Source: a virus
Direction: 5' to 3' (one strand)
Length of the DNA: 46,918 nt
IMG/VR virus record: IMGVR_UViG_3300032676_001246
Coordinates: 1-46,918 of that record
The notes under the pieces were generated by a model, which was not told the DNA's origin, searched no databases, and saw only the letters and a program-made list of their open reading frames with translations. The position numbers were made by a program, and so were the translations under genes. Shown here piece by piece: positions 39,677 through 46,918 of the stretch. Within the stretch, counting starts at the first letter, position 1. Every line of letters begins with the position of its first letter.

Positions 39677-42030
39677 CCTGTATGACCTTTATGCGAGGTA
39701 GGAGAATTTTTGGTCATCACATGCAGGAACTTTTTAGCAGCAGCAGAAAGTTCAATTGTTACTTGGTTGAGCTGGTATGGTGAGTCAGCATTCGTATAAT
39801 TACTGGTCGCTTTTTTGTACGCAGCGGCGGCTTGTGATTCATTGGTAGTGCCTTGGAAACCTTGAACATTAGATTCAGCCTGGTATTTATCATAAAAGTC
39901 TTGCAATGCATTTTTAGCACCGGCCACAGCGCTAGGAATCGCTGTTTTGAGTGACTGACCACCACGTGGCTGAAGCGCAGTTGTTAACTGTTTTGAGGTG
40001 GGCAAGTTTTTTGGGGATGTTAATGATGGAACTGCACCAATACCAGCTTGAGTAGATGAACTCTTTAGAACTTGATATGCCCAGTTAGCTGCTTCTTGTG
40101 GTGATTGGATATTAGTAAAGCCTGCCTGCTGAAGAATTAATGCAAGAATTTGCGCATTATTGTCTACGTCTGCTGATGTTTTAATCCCAGCCCATCCTAA
40201 AATCTCCATATTGTCAGCAGTATTTGCTGAAGCAATGGCTTGACCGGACATACTCTTCATCTTTGCATATGATTGCATATAACCAACACCTTCTCGTTGT
40301 GCGAATAACGCAGTTCCGAGAGGTGTTTGCATCGCTTCTAAACCAGTTTGCTTTGCTTTCTGTGAGATTAAGTTACCTGCACCGAATGTTGCCGCATTAA
40401 GCCCCATGTATGAAGCTGCTGCTGGACTTGCTCCCATAGCGGCAGCAGAGGTCATACCACTCATGTATGCAGAGTTGCCATAGGCAGTGCTAGTGGTCGT
40501 AGTGTTTTCAAGATTTCTCACAGCTCCGAATGCATTGGCATTTGTTGTTATGTCTACGCCCACACCCAAACCACCACCAAGGATCTGCTGTGATTGTTGC
40601 GCATTCAAACCATATTGCGTTTGGAACTGGATTGCATTGTTTACATAATTCTGGAGCTGTGTGCCTTTAAGGCCAAGACCAGCACCCATCATTTGCGCTT
40701 GCATAACATCTTGTGCACTAAAAGTTGGATTCAAACCAAAATCAGATTGAGCATAAGCTCCGAGTGTCATACCTAAACTTCTGCCATAATTTGTTTCACC
40801 AAAAACTTGACCTTGCTGTTGAGCAAATCCAGTAAGTTGTCTGGCTGTACTGGCAGCAGCTTCTGCAATGGTTGCACCAACTCCAATAGGGCCAGCGACC
40901 TTCAATGCAGCTTCAATTGCTGCTGAGCCCAATATTTCTGAAACTTTATTAGCTAACTTTAAAGTAGTTTGTTCAACCCCAGCAGGTATACCACCTGTTC
41001 GAGTTGTTACTATATCACCATTCTCATAACGTCGTGGGAGACCTGTAGATGAATCAATTACTGGTTCTGTATTAGAAGCCTGTGATTCTCTTATGTTACC
41101 AAGCGTAATGCCTGCAGCGTTCATTGATTGGCTAGCTACTCTGGCTACGGCCTTACCAATCAATGGTATATTCGATACATTATTTAGATTATTCATCAGA
41201 CTTCGGTAAGCGATCTCAGCTGAACGGCCTTCTTTACCAACTGGGATTATGTTCTTCATTCTTGGATAATCTTCAAGCTGTTTAAGGATTTCAACTTGTG
41301 ATGGCAATGCGGGCCTTCTATATACAGAAGATCCAATATTGAATTCATCATTAGGCATGATAAGAGGTGATCTACCACCTATACTCGCATAAGATTCATC
41401 TTCCTCACCGTTACCGCCATCGGGGAAGCCTGGGCCTCCTGGAGGCATTCCAGAGCCCCCTGGGGGTCTTCCTCTACCACCTCTGCCGCCTCTACCACCA
41501 CCACGTCCAGCTTCACGACCAGCAAAATCTTGGGGGAATGGGTTGGCTGAATATCTATCAATGCCCACTGCGGCAGTTGAGAACTCTGTCCTACTACTAA
41601 AATCTGGGCTGCTTGTAATATCTTGTCTATAAGCACCACCGTAAGCGGCTACAGCATTGCCACCACCACCCATGGTACCCATGATGCTCATGACATGACT
41701 CATGTTGCCGCCAGCACCTTTAACAGCATTGATTACTTCTCTTACTGAACTTAGGTTATTTCCTAGAGAAGTTTGGAAAGCTTGGTCAATGGCGCTTGCT
41801 ACTTCTAGGCCTTCTTTGATAGCCTTAACAGATTCTACAACTGTTTTCATAGTTTCTGCTAATTCTTTGGCTCTATCATTCGATGTTTTGAATGAAGAGT
41901 CTAGGGATTCGACATCTTTTCTAATGTCTTTAGTTAAACCTGATGCTTCTTGTAAACCTTCGACCAGGCCTGAGGCATCGCCATTGATATTGACGCCTAG
42001 TTGATAGGAGCTGTCGTCTGGAGCCATCAT
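39673..42030 (-). CDS. Tail tape measure protein (785 aa)
   Basis: The position immediately after the assembly chaperones, the largest gene of this part, a helical N-terminus with heptad-like charge pattern (KDIRKDVESLDSSFKTSNDR) and hydrophobic central segments (GAASAALKVAGPIGVGATIA-like) are typical of tape measures. An unusual Arg-Gly/Pro-Gly insertion (RGGGRGGRGGRGRPPGGSG) lies near residue 170-200. Length would imply a tail of roughly 100 nm by the usual ~0.15 nm per residue. Confidence 0.75.
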   Translation of the reverse strand: MMAPDDSSYQLGVNINGDASGLVEGLQEASGLTKDIRKDVESLDSSFKTSNDRAKELAETMKTVVESVKAIKEGLEVASAIDQAFQTSLGNNLSSVREVINAVKGAGGNMSHVMSIMGTMGGGGNAVAAYGGAYRQDITSSPDFSSRTEFSTAAVGIDRYSANPFPQDFAGREAGRGGGRGGRGGRGRPPGGSGMPPGGPGFPDGGNGEEDESYASIGGRSPLIMPNDEFNIGSSVYRRPALPSQVEILKQLEDYPRMKNIIPVGKEGRSAEIAYRSLMNNLNNVSNIPLIGKAVARVASQSMNAAGITLGNIRESQASNTEPVIDSSTGLPRRYENGDIVTTRTGGIPAGVEQTTLKLANKVSEILGSAAIEAALKVAGPIGVGATIAEAAASTARQLTGFAQQQGQVFGETNYGRSLGMTLGAYAQSDFGLNPTFSAQDVMQAQMMGAGLGLKGTQLQNYVNNAIQFQTQYGLNAQQSQQILGGGLGVGVDITTNANAFGAVRNLENTTTTSTAYGNSAYMSGMTSAAAMGASPAAASYMGLNAATFGAGNLISQKAKQTGLEAMQTPLGTALFAQREGVGYMQSYAKMKSMSGQAIASANTADNMEILGWAGIKTSADVDNNAQILALILQQAGFTNIQSPQEAANWAYQVLKSSSTQAGIGAVPSLTSPKNLPTSKQLTTALQPRGGQSLKTAIPSAVAGAKNALQDFYDKYQAESNVQGFQGTTNESQAAAAYKKATSNYTNADSPYQLNQVTIELSAAAKKFLHVMTKNSPTSHKGHTG

Positions 42031-42437
42031 TCATCCCCTATCTTATCTATATCTATCCCTGATAATGGGGATATGAATGTTTGTCCCGTTAAGTTCTCGT
42101 CCTCAACACCCTGGTTGTCACCATCCATCTCAGCGAGCATTCTTTCAAGCTCATGCAATTCCTCGATGGATCCTGGGGTTAACCATTCAACACCAGTAAC
42201 ACCATTCTTTTCATCTTCTTCTTTTTGTTCCTTGTAGAAGCGATACATTTCAGTGTTATTAATAAGCATATTCTCTTCGAATAGAGCTTCTCTAATCTCT
42301 TGTTCTTGCTTATTTTTTCTTTGCATTACAACTGCTAAAATTACTTCTTGTACCGTATTTAGATCTTGCTTATTAAGAATGCCTTTAAGGAAAGCTGATT
42401 CACTTTTCTCAATAATGTATGGATCTATTTCCCATCT
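42027..42437 (-). CDS. Frameshift extension of tail assembly chaperone (gpT-like; 136 aa)
   Basis: Read in the -1 frame after the heptamer, the sequence is RWEIDPYIIEKSESAFLKGIL and continues through QRKNKQEQE to the stop at 42027. The fusion would be about 307 residues. The internal ATG at 42326 has no ribosome binding site, supporting expression only by frameshifting. The segment is highly charged and helical, as expected for gpT-like tails. Its last bases overlap the tape measure start. Confidence 0.8.
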   Translation of the reverse strand, partial: RWEIDPYIIEKSESAFLKGILNKQDLNTVQEVILAVVMQRKNKQEQEIREALFEENMLINNTEMYRFYKEQKEEDEKNGVTGVEWLTPGSIEELHELERMLAEMDGDNQGVEDENLTGQTFISPLSGIDIDKIGDE

Positions 42438-42949
42438 TTTGGGGTATCAATGTCTTCTTCAATTTGTTTAAAGATATCAAGAGGCATGATAGGATCTAAT
42501 ATTCCTAATTCTTGCAAGACAATAACGACTTGGTTCTCTAGGCTTTCAATCTCATTGTACAATAGCTCAACGACAGAGTCATACCAATTATTGGTAACAT
42601 AATCAAACTTTTGTCTAATAACATTTATGTTTTTGTTACTAGGAACCAACTCACTACCGTCTACACTAACTAGACCAGCAGCGACTATGGCGGATTGGTA
42701 TGCACGTCCATAGCCGATGCTGTCTAGGTAAGGCTTGGTAATAAGACTAACTTCCAGCTTGTCGTTGACAGTAAGAGTCTTTACCACAAACTTGTGGAAT
42801 GGGATCTTAGTTACTTCACGCTGTAGGTGACCTATAAATAACATTCCTTCAAATTCATCTTTCCACTTATCTGGGAAAGAATTATTATCTTGGACTTCGG
42901 TCTGGGGAAGGTCTTCAGTTCCCCATCCGTTGTTTTCATGTGTTGTCAT
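42425..42949 (-). CDS. Tail assembly chaperone, gpG-like (174 aa)
   Basis: It sits before the tape measure gene and has the acidic C-terminal end (IEEDIDTPKDGK) where a slippery heptamer CCCAAAA lies at codon frames C-CCA-AAA. Ordinary decoding gives this 174-residue product. The protein contains FHKFVVKTLTVNDKLEVSLI, like phage chaperones that bind tape measure. The downstream frame continues the fusion. Confidence 0.75.
   Translation of the reverse strand: MTTHENNGWGTEDLPQTEVQDNNSFPDKWKDEFEGMLFIGHLQREVTKIPFHKFVVKTLTVNDKLEVSLITKPYLDSIGYGRAYQSAIVAAGLVSVDGSELVPSNKNINVIRQKFDYVTNNWYDSVVELLYNEIESLENQVVIVLQELGILDPIMPLDIFKQIEEDIDTPKDGK
42437..42443 (-). promoter_or_regulatory. -1 programmed ribosomal frameshift site (CCCAAAA)
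   Basis: The heptamer fits X-XXY-YYZ in the zero frame (..ACC CCA AAA..). After a -1 slip the reading frame stays open through the region between the two genes and joins the next one in frame, 37 codons before its first ATG. This is the gpG/gpGT arrangement of tailed phages. Confidence 0.85.
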
Positions 42950-42992
42950 TTTACCTTTGGGTCTAGGGCTATTAGTTTAGCCTACCAATTTA

Positions 42993-43979
42993 TCAGTTCT
43001 TGTTCAAGACTCGACTGTAAGGCTTCTTGACGCGGCGGCTACGAAGCTCAACAGCAGAGAACCACTGACCAGTACCGGTACCACTCGCAGGAGCAGTCAG
43101 GACTGTACCAATGATATTGTTGGCAAGAGCACTACCAGTAACGATTCCACCGCTAACTACAGTGGCAGTCGAAGCAGGGATCGTGGCATAACCAGCGTTA
43201 CTAGTGCCACTTACACCAACGGCAGCACCAATGGCAGTACCACTGACGACAGCTACGTTAGGGCAGAGACCCTCGAACTGGACCCAACCGAAGTTACCAG
43301 CAGGAATGTTTACCAGTGGGACACCAGCAAACTCACCCTGTGAGGTGCCAACTGTTACTACAGAGCCATTGGCACCCGAGAAGGTCGTATTGGCACTGAT
43401 GACGTACGGGGTGCCGAGGCCATCTTGCTTGACCTGGTACGTGATACCTGAGGCAGTTGAGATGTAACGGTTGTTCTTATCAAGCCATACTGTGCACCAG
43501 CCACCGGAGATGGTTGAAGCTGTACCGTTATAGACAAGTGTGTACTTGCTCTCATCGGGGCCTTGTACGGTCTGGTTAGAAGCAGAACCACTGAGCGTGG
43601 AACCAGGCAACCCGATCCCAGCGCCTGTACCAGCAGAGCCACCTGGGTCAAATCCCTGGGCAGAGAAACCAGCAAGGCTGATGTTACTCAAGTTAGGGCT
43701 AACCTGTGTCAGATATGTCAAGAAACTCTGGCCAGAAGCAGCAGCCATAAGGTTGATGCCAGAAGAGGACTGAGCCAAGACGTAGCTACCACTAGCTGTG
43801 GTTACGTCGGTGTTAACGGTGACGACCTTGATAACATTCTGACGAGCACCGAGGCTAATCTTCGAGAATGTATCGGCATCTACAACGTATTGTACACCAG
43901 GGATCATTTTACGGTGGTCTGGTAAGATGGCCTGACCAATTCCCGCTTGAAGCTGAATTACATATGAACGTGCGGACAT
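42993..43979 (-). CDS. Structural protein between tube and chaperones (328 aa)
   Basis: The N-terminus (SARSYVIQLQAGIGQAILPDH, VQYVVDADTFSKIS) is a compact domain, followed by beta-rich Ser/Gly/Thr/Ala sequence (GTAIGAAVGVSGTSNAGYAT). The C-terminus is basic (RSRRVKKPYSRVLNKN). It has no catalytic motif and is probably a virion decoration or tail protein. A short hairpin (GGCT/AGCC) lies in the spacer after it. Confidence 0.6.
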   Translation of the reverse strand: MSARSYVIQLQAGIGQAILPDHRKMIPGVQYVVDADTFSKISLGARQNVIKVVTVNTDVTTASGSYVLAQSSSGINLMAAASGQSFLTYLTQVSPNLSNISLAGFSAQGFDPGGSAGTGAGIGLPGSTLSGSASNQTVQGPDESKYTLVYNGTASTISGGWCTVWLDKNNRYISTASGITYQVKQDGLGTPYVISANTTFSGANGSVVTVGTSQGEFAGVPLVNIPAGNFGWVQFEGLCPNVAVVSGTAIGAAVGVSGTSNAGYATIPASTATVVSGGIVTGSALANNIIGTVLTAPASGTGTGQWFSAVELRSRRVKKPYSRVLNKN

Positions 43980-43997
43980 ATTGTTTAATTACCTTTC

Positions 43998-44480
43998 TTA
44001 GGAACCTGGGAAGGATTCTTTTCTTTGTTTGTACATGATTGTCATGGTTTTAGGGATTGTCATTGTTCCGATTTGGATGAGTTCATCGATCTGAGCATTA
44101 ATTACGGTACAACCATGGTAAGTTACTCTACGTACAACACCAGTTGGGCTTGTTATGGTTTTTGAAATAATAATTTCATTTGCGTTTAATTGTGCTGCAA
44201 AAACTCCCAACAAGTCAGCTGCATCAACGAATTTGCCACCAAGTTGGGCCCAAACTTCTGCGTTCCAAGTTTCAAGGAATGTTATTTCAAGAATTCCAGC
44301 GTTCAAAGCTGCTGGCAAAGCAATCTCAATAGGGTACTGGTTGTCTAATGGTTGGATTGGTTGAGGCTGAGCAACCGGTTGAGGAGCCCTCTCACTTACC
44401 ATCTGTACGTTAGCAAGAATTTTATTTCCGTATGTAAAGGTTGTATAACCTCCACCTACGCGGAATGTTGAAGTAGTCAT
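43998..44480 (-). CDS. Tail tube protein (160 aa)
   Basis: Directly follows the sheath gene, the universal sheath-tube order of contractile tails. The length and beta-rich pattern (LEITFLETWNAEVWAQLGG, GVVRRVTYHGCTVINAQID, TMTIPKTMTIMYKQRKE) fit tube proteins that stack as hexamers inside the sheath. Assigned mainly on context and length. Confidence 0.7.
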   Translation of the reverse strand: MTTSTFRVGGGYTTFTYGNKILANVQMVSERAPQPVAQPQPIQPLDNQYPIEIALPAALNAGILEITFLETWNAEVWAQLGGKFVDAADLLGVFAAQLNANEIIISKTITSPTGVVRRVTYHGCTVINAQIDELIQIGTMTIPKTMTIMYKQRKESFPGS

Positions 44481-44499
44481 TAATTCATTCTCCTAGTAT

Positions 44500-46041
44500 C
44501 TACGAGATCGTCGATTGCGAACTGGCACTGATAACTGTTCCAGTTTGAGTGTTTAGGCTCAGAGTTACCTGGATGTAATTAACTGGATACGTTGGCGCAT
44601 ATTGGAACGTAATATTTATCGTTGTTGGGTTGGGTGGTCCCAGCGTGTATGCAAGATTCTGATAACCCTGAATAAGCCCTGAATTCATGGCTGCAGTAAG
44701 AGTTCCTTCAACAGTGCTTAGAGCAGATGCCAAAGTTATTGCTGTTAGGGGGCCACCAATTAGATCAGCGTTATTAAGATCGTAAGCAACATTATTAGAA
44801 AGCTGGTCACCAATAGCACTTAACGAGATTTCTTGTGTTACCCAGTTAGTTATATTAGTCGTTAGGCCCTGAAGGACCCAGAAATTACCATCGCGCTTTT
44901 GGCGAACTGTAGTAATACCATATGGCAAATAGTTAGTGGCTGAGTCGACAAGGCTAATCTGATTAGGAATATAGTTGAATCCAAGAACTTGCTTGTTTGT
45001 GATTGAGGTCGCTACATTGGTTTGCCCAACAAAGATTCCAGCAAGAGCAGCAGCAAGATAGTAACCAGGAATATTGAAGTTCGCTGTGGTCAACCCTGTG
45101 GTTGTATTGTATCCTGGGTTATAATTTATAGAAGCTGGGTAGACCAGGCTGACTCTAGTACCTGCACCACTATTGCCAAAACCACTCGCGAGTGCCTGCA
45201 AAGAAGCAGTTGTAACTTGCCCAGCAGTTCCATCAACACCAACGAAAGCTCTTTGGTAAGAACCAACAGAATTCTGATTGATCAGATAAGCACTGATGGC
45301 GCTCGCAACACTTCCGCTGTATGCAACGACGTTAGAGCCACTAGAGCTTATAAAACCGTATAGTGGAACAAAAGCGTCTACACCGGTAAAGTTTGATAAG
45401 TAAATCTGGCTAGCGCCAGTTACACCAGTTGTGAATACACTTGCCCAGTCTGCGGTAGAGGCGGCAGAAGTTCCACTGCTTGATAATCTAGCAACAGGAA
45501 GAATTTGCACTGTATTAGCACCATTTTGGAAAGCCAATTGTGTAGCGAGCAACGCTGGATTAACAATCGTAGTGCCGCTTACAGCAGTACCGATGACGCT
45601 TGCTGCTTGATTAAATGTATAGTAAGTGCCATATGCACCCCAGTTGTGGCCATATGTGACATTAACAGTTCCACTAATTGGTGTACTTGTAATCCCAGAT
45701 GTTGTCAATGAACTGTAAGCATTACCCGAAGGGGTATAGATGTTGAAGTTAGCTCCAAGCGTTCCGGTTACAGTCAAACCAGAGGCATTTGTCCAAGTTA
45801 CTGTGTAACCAGAGAAAGCTGTGTATGTACCCGTATAAGTAGTATTAACCATTGGGACAGATAACTGACCAATCGTTATACCGCTGGTAGAGACTACGTT
45901 GTTAAAAGTGTCAGTGTTAGAACCTGGCGTGACCTGGTCCGCGATGATGGCAACGTTAAGAGCTGTGGGGTTCGCAGTGGTGAGAGACGTACCCGACTGC
46001 GTAACGTAGACCCCTGGGATCTGATAATTGGAAATGGGCAT
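44500..46041 (-). CDS. Tail sheath protein (513 aa)
   Basis: Starts ISNYQIPGVYVTQSGTSL, the PGVYV motif of sheath N-termini, and its C-terminal part (FWVLQGLTTNITNWVTQEIS, TAAMNSGLIQGYQNLAYTL) fits the sheath core. AAGGAG precedes the ATG. Middle segments are rich in Ser/Gly/Thr (SGTVNVTYGHNWGAYGTY). This is the contractile cover of the tube and marks the phage as a myovirus. Confidence 0.85.
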   Translation of the reverse strand: MPISNYQIPGVYVTQSGTSLTTANPTALNVAIIADQVTPGSNTDTFNNVVSTSGITIGQLSVPMVNTTYTGTYTAFSGYTVTWTNASGLTVTGTLGANFNIYTPSGNAYSSLTTSGITSTPISGTVNVTYGHNWGAYGTYYTFNQAASVIGTAVSGTTIVNPALLATQLAFQNGANTVQILPVARLSSSGTSAASTADWASVFTTGVTGASQIYLSNFTGVDAFVPLYGFISSSGSNVVAYSGSVASAISAYLINQNSVGSYQRAFVGVDGTAGQVTTASLQALASGFGNSGAGTRVSLVYPASINYNPGYNTTTGLTTANFNIPGYYLAAALAGIFVGQTNVATSITNKQVLGFNYIPNQISLVDSATNYLPYGITTVRQKRDGNFWVLQGLTTNITNWVTQEISLSAIGDQLSNNVAYDLNNADLIGGPLTAITLASALSTVEGTLTAAMNSGLIQGYQNLAYTLGPPNPTTINITFQYAPTYPVNYIQVTLSLNTQTGTVISASSQSTIS

Positions 46042-46107
46042 ACATTCTCCTTCAATGCCTTGTGCAAAAACCTCAGTGTTTTACAATCTTTCTTTTTGAA
46101 GAGTTTC

Positions 46108-46758
46108 CTAGAAAGCTATATCTTCTACTAATTTGATGTATTCTGTGCCGCTTGCAACCACTGCAGTAACCTGTGGAACCAAGTAATTGTACTTAGTTGT
46201 GTAGAAGTCACCTATACAGCTAATACGTAAACTTGCTTCATAAGTTAATTCTTCTGGGCTCCATGGAGTGCCTGCGCTGACACTATCCCCTAATATGTTA
46301 AAAGTACTGGGGAGAATTGTCATACCAACTAAGTCATTATTGGCAATACTGTTATAAAAAGCAGTACTTGCAACACTTCCACCACCCATAAGGATCAAGT
46401 TGCTGACACTATCGAATAGACGATCTCGCTCTTCGCTATGCATAGCCATTATTTGCAGGTCGATATTACCTTCAAAATAACCATTTCTAGTTACATTCGT
46501 TGCCGGGTAACTAGTGCCACTAATAGGGATTCCAGTGGTTGAAACGACGTATGAATCGGGGTTCAAACCGAACCATTGTACTTTGCTTGGTCTAAATTGC
46601 ACAAACATTGCAGGCCATTCGACCATTTCGAGTGGATACTCGATGGTAATACTGTTCGGCGTTAGATCCAAGCTTGTATCGATCGGTGATGAGGCTAAAG
46701 AACTAAAACCCGCATTCAACGCTTCAATAATCGCCGTTTTGACTGCTGTTATGAACAT
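46108..46758 (-). CDS. Tail terminator / neck connector-like protein (216 aa)
   Basis: Position just before the sheath gene, and a mixed alpha/beta sequence with an amphipathic N-terminus (FITAVKTAIIEALNAGFSSL), EWPAMFVQFRPSKVQWFG and AMHSEERDRLFDSVSNLI, fits a tail-completion or head-tail joining protein. The family is not certain. Confidence 0.55.
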   Translation of the reverse strand: MFITAVKTAIIEALNAGFSSLASSPIDTSLDLTPNSITIEYPLEMVEWPAMFVQFRPSKVQWFGLNPDSYVVSTTGIPISGTSYPATNVTRNGYFEGNIDLQIMAMHSEERDRLFDSVSNLILMGGGSVASTAFYNSIANNDLVGMTILPSTFNILGDSVSAGTPWSPEELTYEASLRISCIGDFYTTKYNYLVPQVTAVVASGTEYIKLVEDIAF

Positions 46759-46762
46759 TGGA

Positions 46763-46918
46763 CTATATATTTCTTCCGAATAGAATCTGGCTTAAAACAT
46801 CTTTAAGCTCAGTTTGCATCAACATATCAATCATCTGGGAAGGACTCGCAGAGTTTTTCCATTCGTTGATGCTCTTGTTAATAGAATTTTTCATGAAAGC
46901 TACACCTGGTTTATTAGG
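46763..46918 (-). CDS. Partial CDS, C-terminus only
   Basis: An open frame enters from the right edge and ends at TAG (46763), giving the last 51 residues of an upstream gene, including MKNSINKSINEWKNSASPSQ and ending KDVLSQILFGRNI. Internal ATGs exist but lack good binding sites. It is probably another head-tail or neck protein by position. No family is recognised. Confidence 0.5.
   Translation of the reverse strand, partial: PNKPGVAFMKNSINKSINEWKNSASPSQMIDMLMQTELKDVLSQILFGRNI

Noticed and set aside
43563-43925. Plus-strand ORF of 120 residues
   Set aside because: Antisense shadow of the structural gene, with no binding site.

Overview
The window is a piece of a tailed, contractile (myovirus-type) double-stranded DNA phage genome. 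All credible genes and all six tRNAs lie on the minus strand, so transcription runs from high to low coordinates. A WhiB-family regulator, a secreted Rpf-like lysozyme-fold protein and an MSMEG_6728-type protein point to an actinobacterial host. The modest GC content (low-to-mid forties by eye; not computed) would fit low-GC freshwater Actinobacteria better than Streptomyces or Mycobacterium. That host is an inference.

Layout in transcription order. (1) 46918-24929: virion module with tail terminator/connector, sheath, tube, a structural protein, tail assembly chaperones joined by a -1 frameshift at a CCCAAAA heptamer, tape measure, small tail proteins, a baseplate hub with an embedded NlpC/P60 peptidase, a fibre, a glycine-rich adhesin, a gp25-like wedge protein, baseplate J and two large distal proteins. 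(2) 24932-22400: a good promoter that appears to give a leaderless SNF2-type helicase mRNA, then the Rpf-like gene and a small gene. (3) 22390-18971: a stable RNA fold, a WhiB-like gene, three different glycosyltransferases (GT2-, GT4- and GT17-like) and a small protein. (4) 18964-17543: six tRNAs, all with U at the wobble position, interspersed with small genes. (5) 17541-9301: small genes, an HslV/proteasome-like Ntn hydrolase, a TTGACA promoter, a MerR-like protein, a 5'-3' exonuclease, a LuxC-like protein lacking the expected cysteine, a possible Sm-fold protein, helicase loader and DnaB-type helicase. (6) 9275-8012: very small, often cysteine-rich, translationally coupled genes. (7) 8019-1025: primase, gp32-like single-stranded DNA-binding protein, GroES-like co-chaperonin and DNA polymerase III alpha (DnaE). 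(8) 1001-1: small hypotheticals.

The most striking element is the fractured dnaE gene at 5604-1025. The polymerase is encoded as two separate ORFs broken at the palm-domain G/S junction. The upstream piece ends in an N-intein (Cys1, TxxH motif) and the downstream piece begins with a C-intein (HN, then Ser+1). Between them, overlapping both, sits a free-standing GIY-YIG endonuclease with NUMOD3-type DNA-binding repeats. A functional polymerase would need protein trans-splicing. This matches the 'fractured gene' architecture known from environmental phage sequence, here on the replicative polymerase and with a GIY-YIG nuclease.

Together the genes describe a phage with a nearly self-sufficient replisome (polymerase, primase, helicase, loader, SSB, flap exonuclease), host-takeover functions (WhiB, Ntn protease, GroES, helicase) and surface or virion glycosylation capacity. 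No head genes, terminase, integrase, CRISPR array or insertion sequence is visible; the head module probably lies beyond the right edge.
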